Shown: positions 5,223 to 5,395 of the stretch, piece by piece
How the letters are laid out: each line of letters starts with the position of its first letter
How positions within the stretch are numbered: position 1 is the stretch's first letter
NCBI GenBank assembly: GCA_021161135.1
Contig: JAGHBD010000080.1
Span: 1-5,395 of the forward strand
Reading direction: 5' to 3'
Origin: Thermoplasmata archaeon
Lineage (GTDB): Archaea; Thermoplasmatota; E2; UBA202; JdFR-43
Length of the DNA stretch: 5,395 bases
Position numbers and translations under genes: made by a program
Notes under the pieces: model-generated
What the model saw: only the letters and a program-made list of their open reading frames with translations
Database searches by the model: none
What the model was told of the DNA's origin: nothing

Positions 5223-5395
5223 ATGCTACCAAATTTTATAATACCGGGAGCGATGAAATCTGGAACAACTGCTTTACGTATTTATCTTGCTCAACACCCC
5301 GATATATACATGGTGGGTAAGGAAATACATTTTTTTGATGATGAAGAAAATTATAGGAAGGGTATAGGGTGGTATGAAAAGTTTTTTGATGATTG
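5223..5395 (+). CDS. PAPS-dependent sulfotransferase, N-terminal part
   Basis: The window ends after 57 codons, so about a fifth of a normal sulfotransferase is visible. The N-terminus FIIPGAMKSGTTALRIYL contains the 5'-phosphosulfate-binding loop (K12-S-G-T-T16) that grips PAPS, followed by AQHPDIYMVGKEIHFFDDEENY. The K-E-x-H-F-F block is characteristic of carbohydrate sulfotransferases related to the heparan-sulfate N-/O-sulfotransferase group. It would transfer sulfate from PAPS to a hydroxyl or amino group of a sugar, presumably on a cytoplasmic or lipid-linked glycan intermediate. It begins 4 bp after the sulfatase-like gene, with GAGGT 7 nt before the ATG, and no signal peptide is present. 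Family assignment is firm for so short a piece; the acceptor is unknown. Its place at the end of a diacetamido-uronate operon points to a sulfated glycan product. Confidence 0.88.
   Translation, partial: MLPNFIIPGAMKSGTTALRIYLAQHPDIYMVGKEIHFFDDEENYRKGIGWYEKFFDD

Noticed and set aside
1..5395. CRISPR array, tRNA or rRNA gene, insertion sequence
   Set aside because: I saw no regularly spaced repeats, no cloverleaf or rRNA-like stretch, and no transposase motif or terminal inverted repeats; nearly all the window is accounted for by genes.

Overview
The window looks like archaeal, probably euryarchaeal, chromosomal DNA. It is AT-rich (roughly 37-38% GC by eye, not computed), Arg is mostly AGA/AGG, Ile is often ATA, and the proteins are rich in Lys/Glu/Ile. 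The strongest evidence is regulatory. The first gene of each of the three visible transcription units has an archaeal TATA-like box centred about 26 bp upstream of its ATG and no Shine-Dalgarno (SD) sequence, which is the leaderless-mRNA layout. Several downstream genes in the operon do carry SD sequences. I cannot name the lineage; an AT-rich, possibly thermophilic euryarchaeon such as a Thermoplasmata relative would fit.

Layout. At positions 1-543, on the minus strand, is a HepT-MntA (HEPN-MNT) toxin-antitoxin pair. hepT is intact. The mntA antitoxin is cut by the window edge and appears frameshifted exactly between the two halves of its catalytic motif. At 544-601 is a short spacer with an oligo-T tract (possible terminator) and the hepT promoter. 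At 602-1381 (minus) is a family 2 glycosyltransferase, whose 3' end carries a perfect 22-bp palindrome. At 1382-1463 is a compact divergent promoter region. From 1464 to the right edge (plus strand) is a tightly packed five-gene operon: hexapeptide-repeat N-acetyltransferase (WbpD-like), PLP aminotransferase (WbpE-like), NAD-dependent sugar dehydrogenase (Gfo/Idh/MocA family, WbpB-like), a sulfatase-superfamily enzyme, and the start of a PAPS-dependent sulfotransferase.

How the genes work together. The three Wbp-like enzymes are the oxidation, transamination and acetylation steps that turn UDP-N-acetylglucosaminuronate into UDP-2,3-diacetamido-2,3-dideoxyglucuronate, a sugar found in bacterial O-antigens and in methanogen N-glycans. 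The upstream UDP-GlcNAc 6-dehydrogenase is not in view. The divergent GT2 enzyme may use this sugar or a partner sugar. The sulfotransferase suggests the final glycan is sulfated. The sulfatase-like protein has Thr at the position where sulfatases carry the formylglycine Cys and has no signal peptide, so it is more likely a cytoplasmic phospho- or sulfo-group transferase or hydrolase than a secreted scavenging sulfatase. The whole is best read as part of a surface-glycan (S-layer, N-glycan or capsule) island next to a toxin-antitoxin module. There is no gene-free stretch over 300 bases, and I saw no RNA gene, CRISPR array or insertion sequence.
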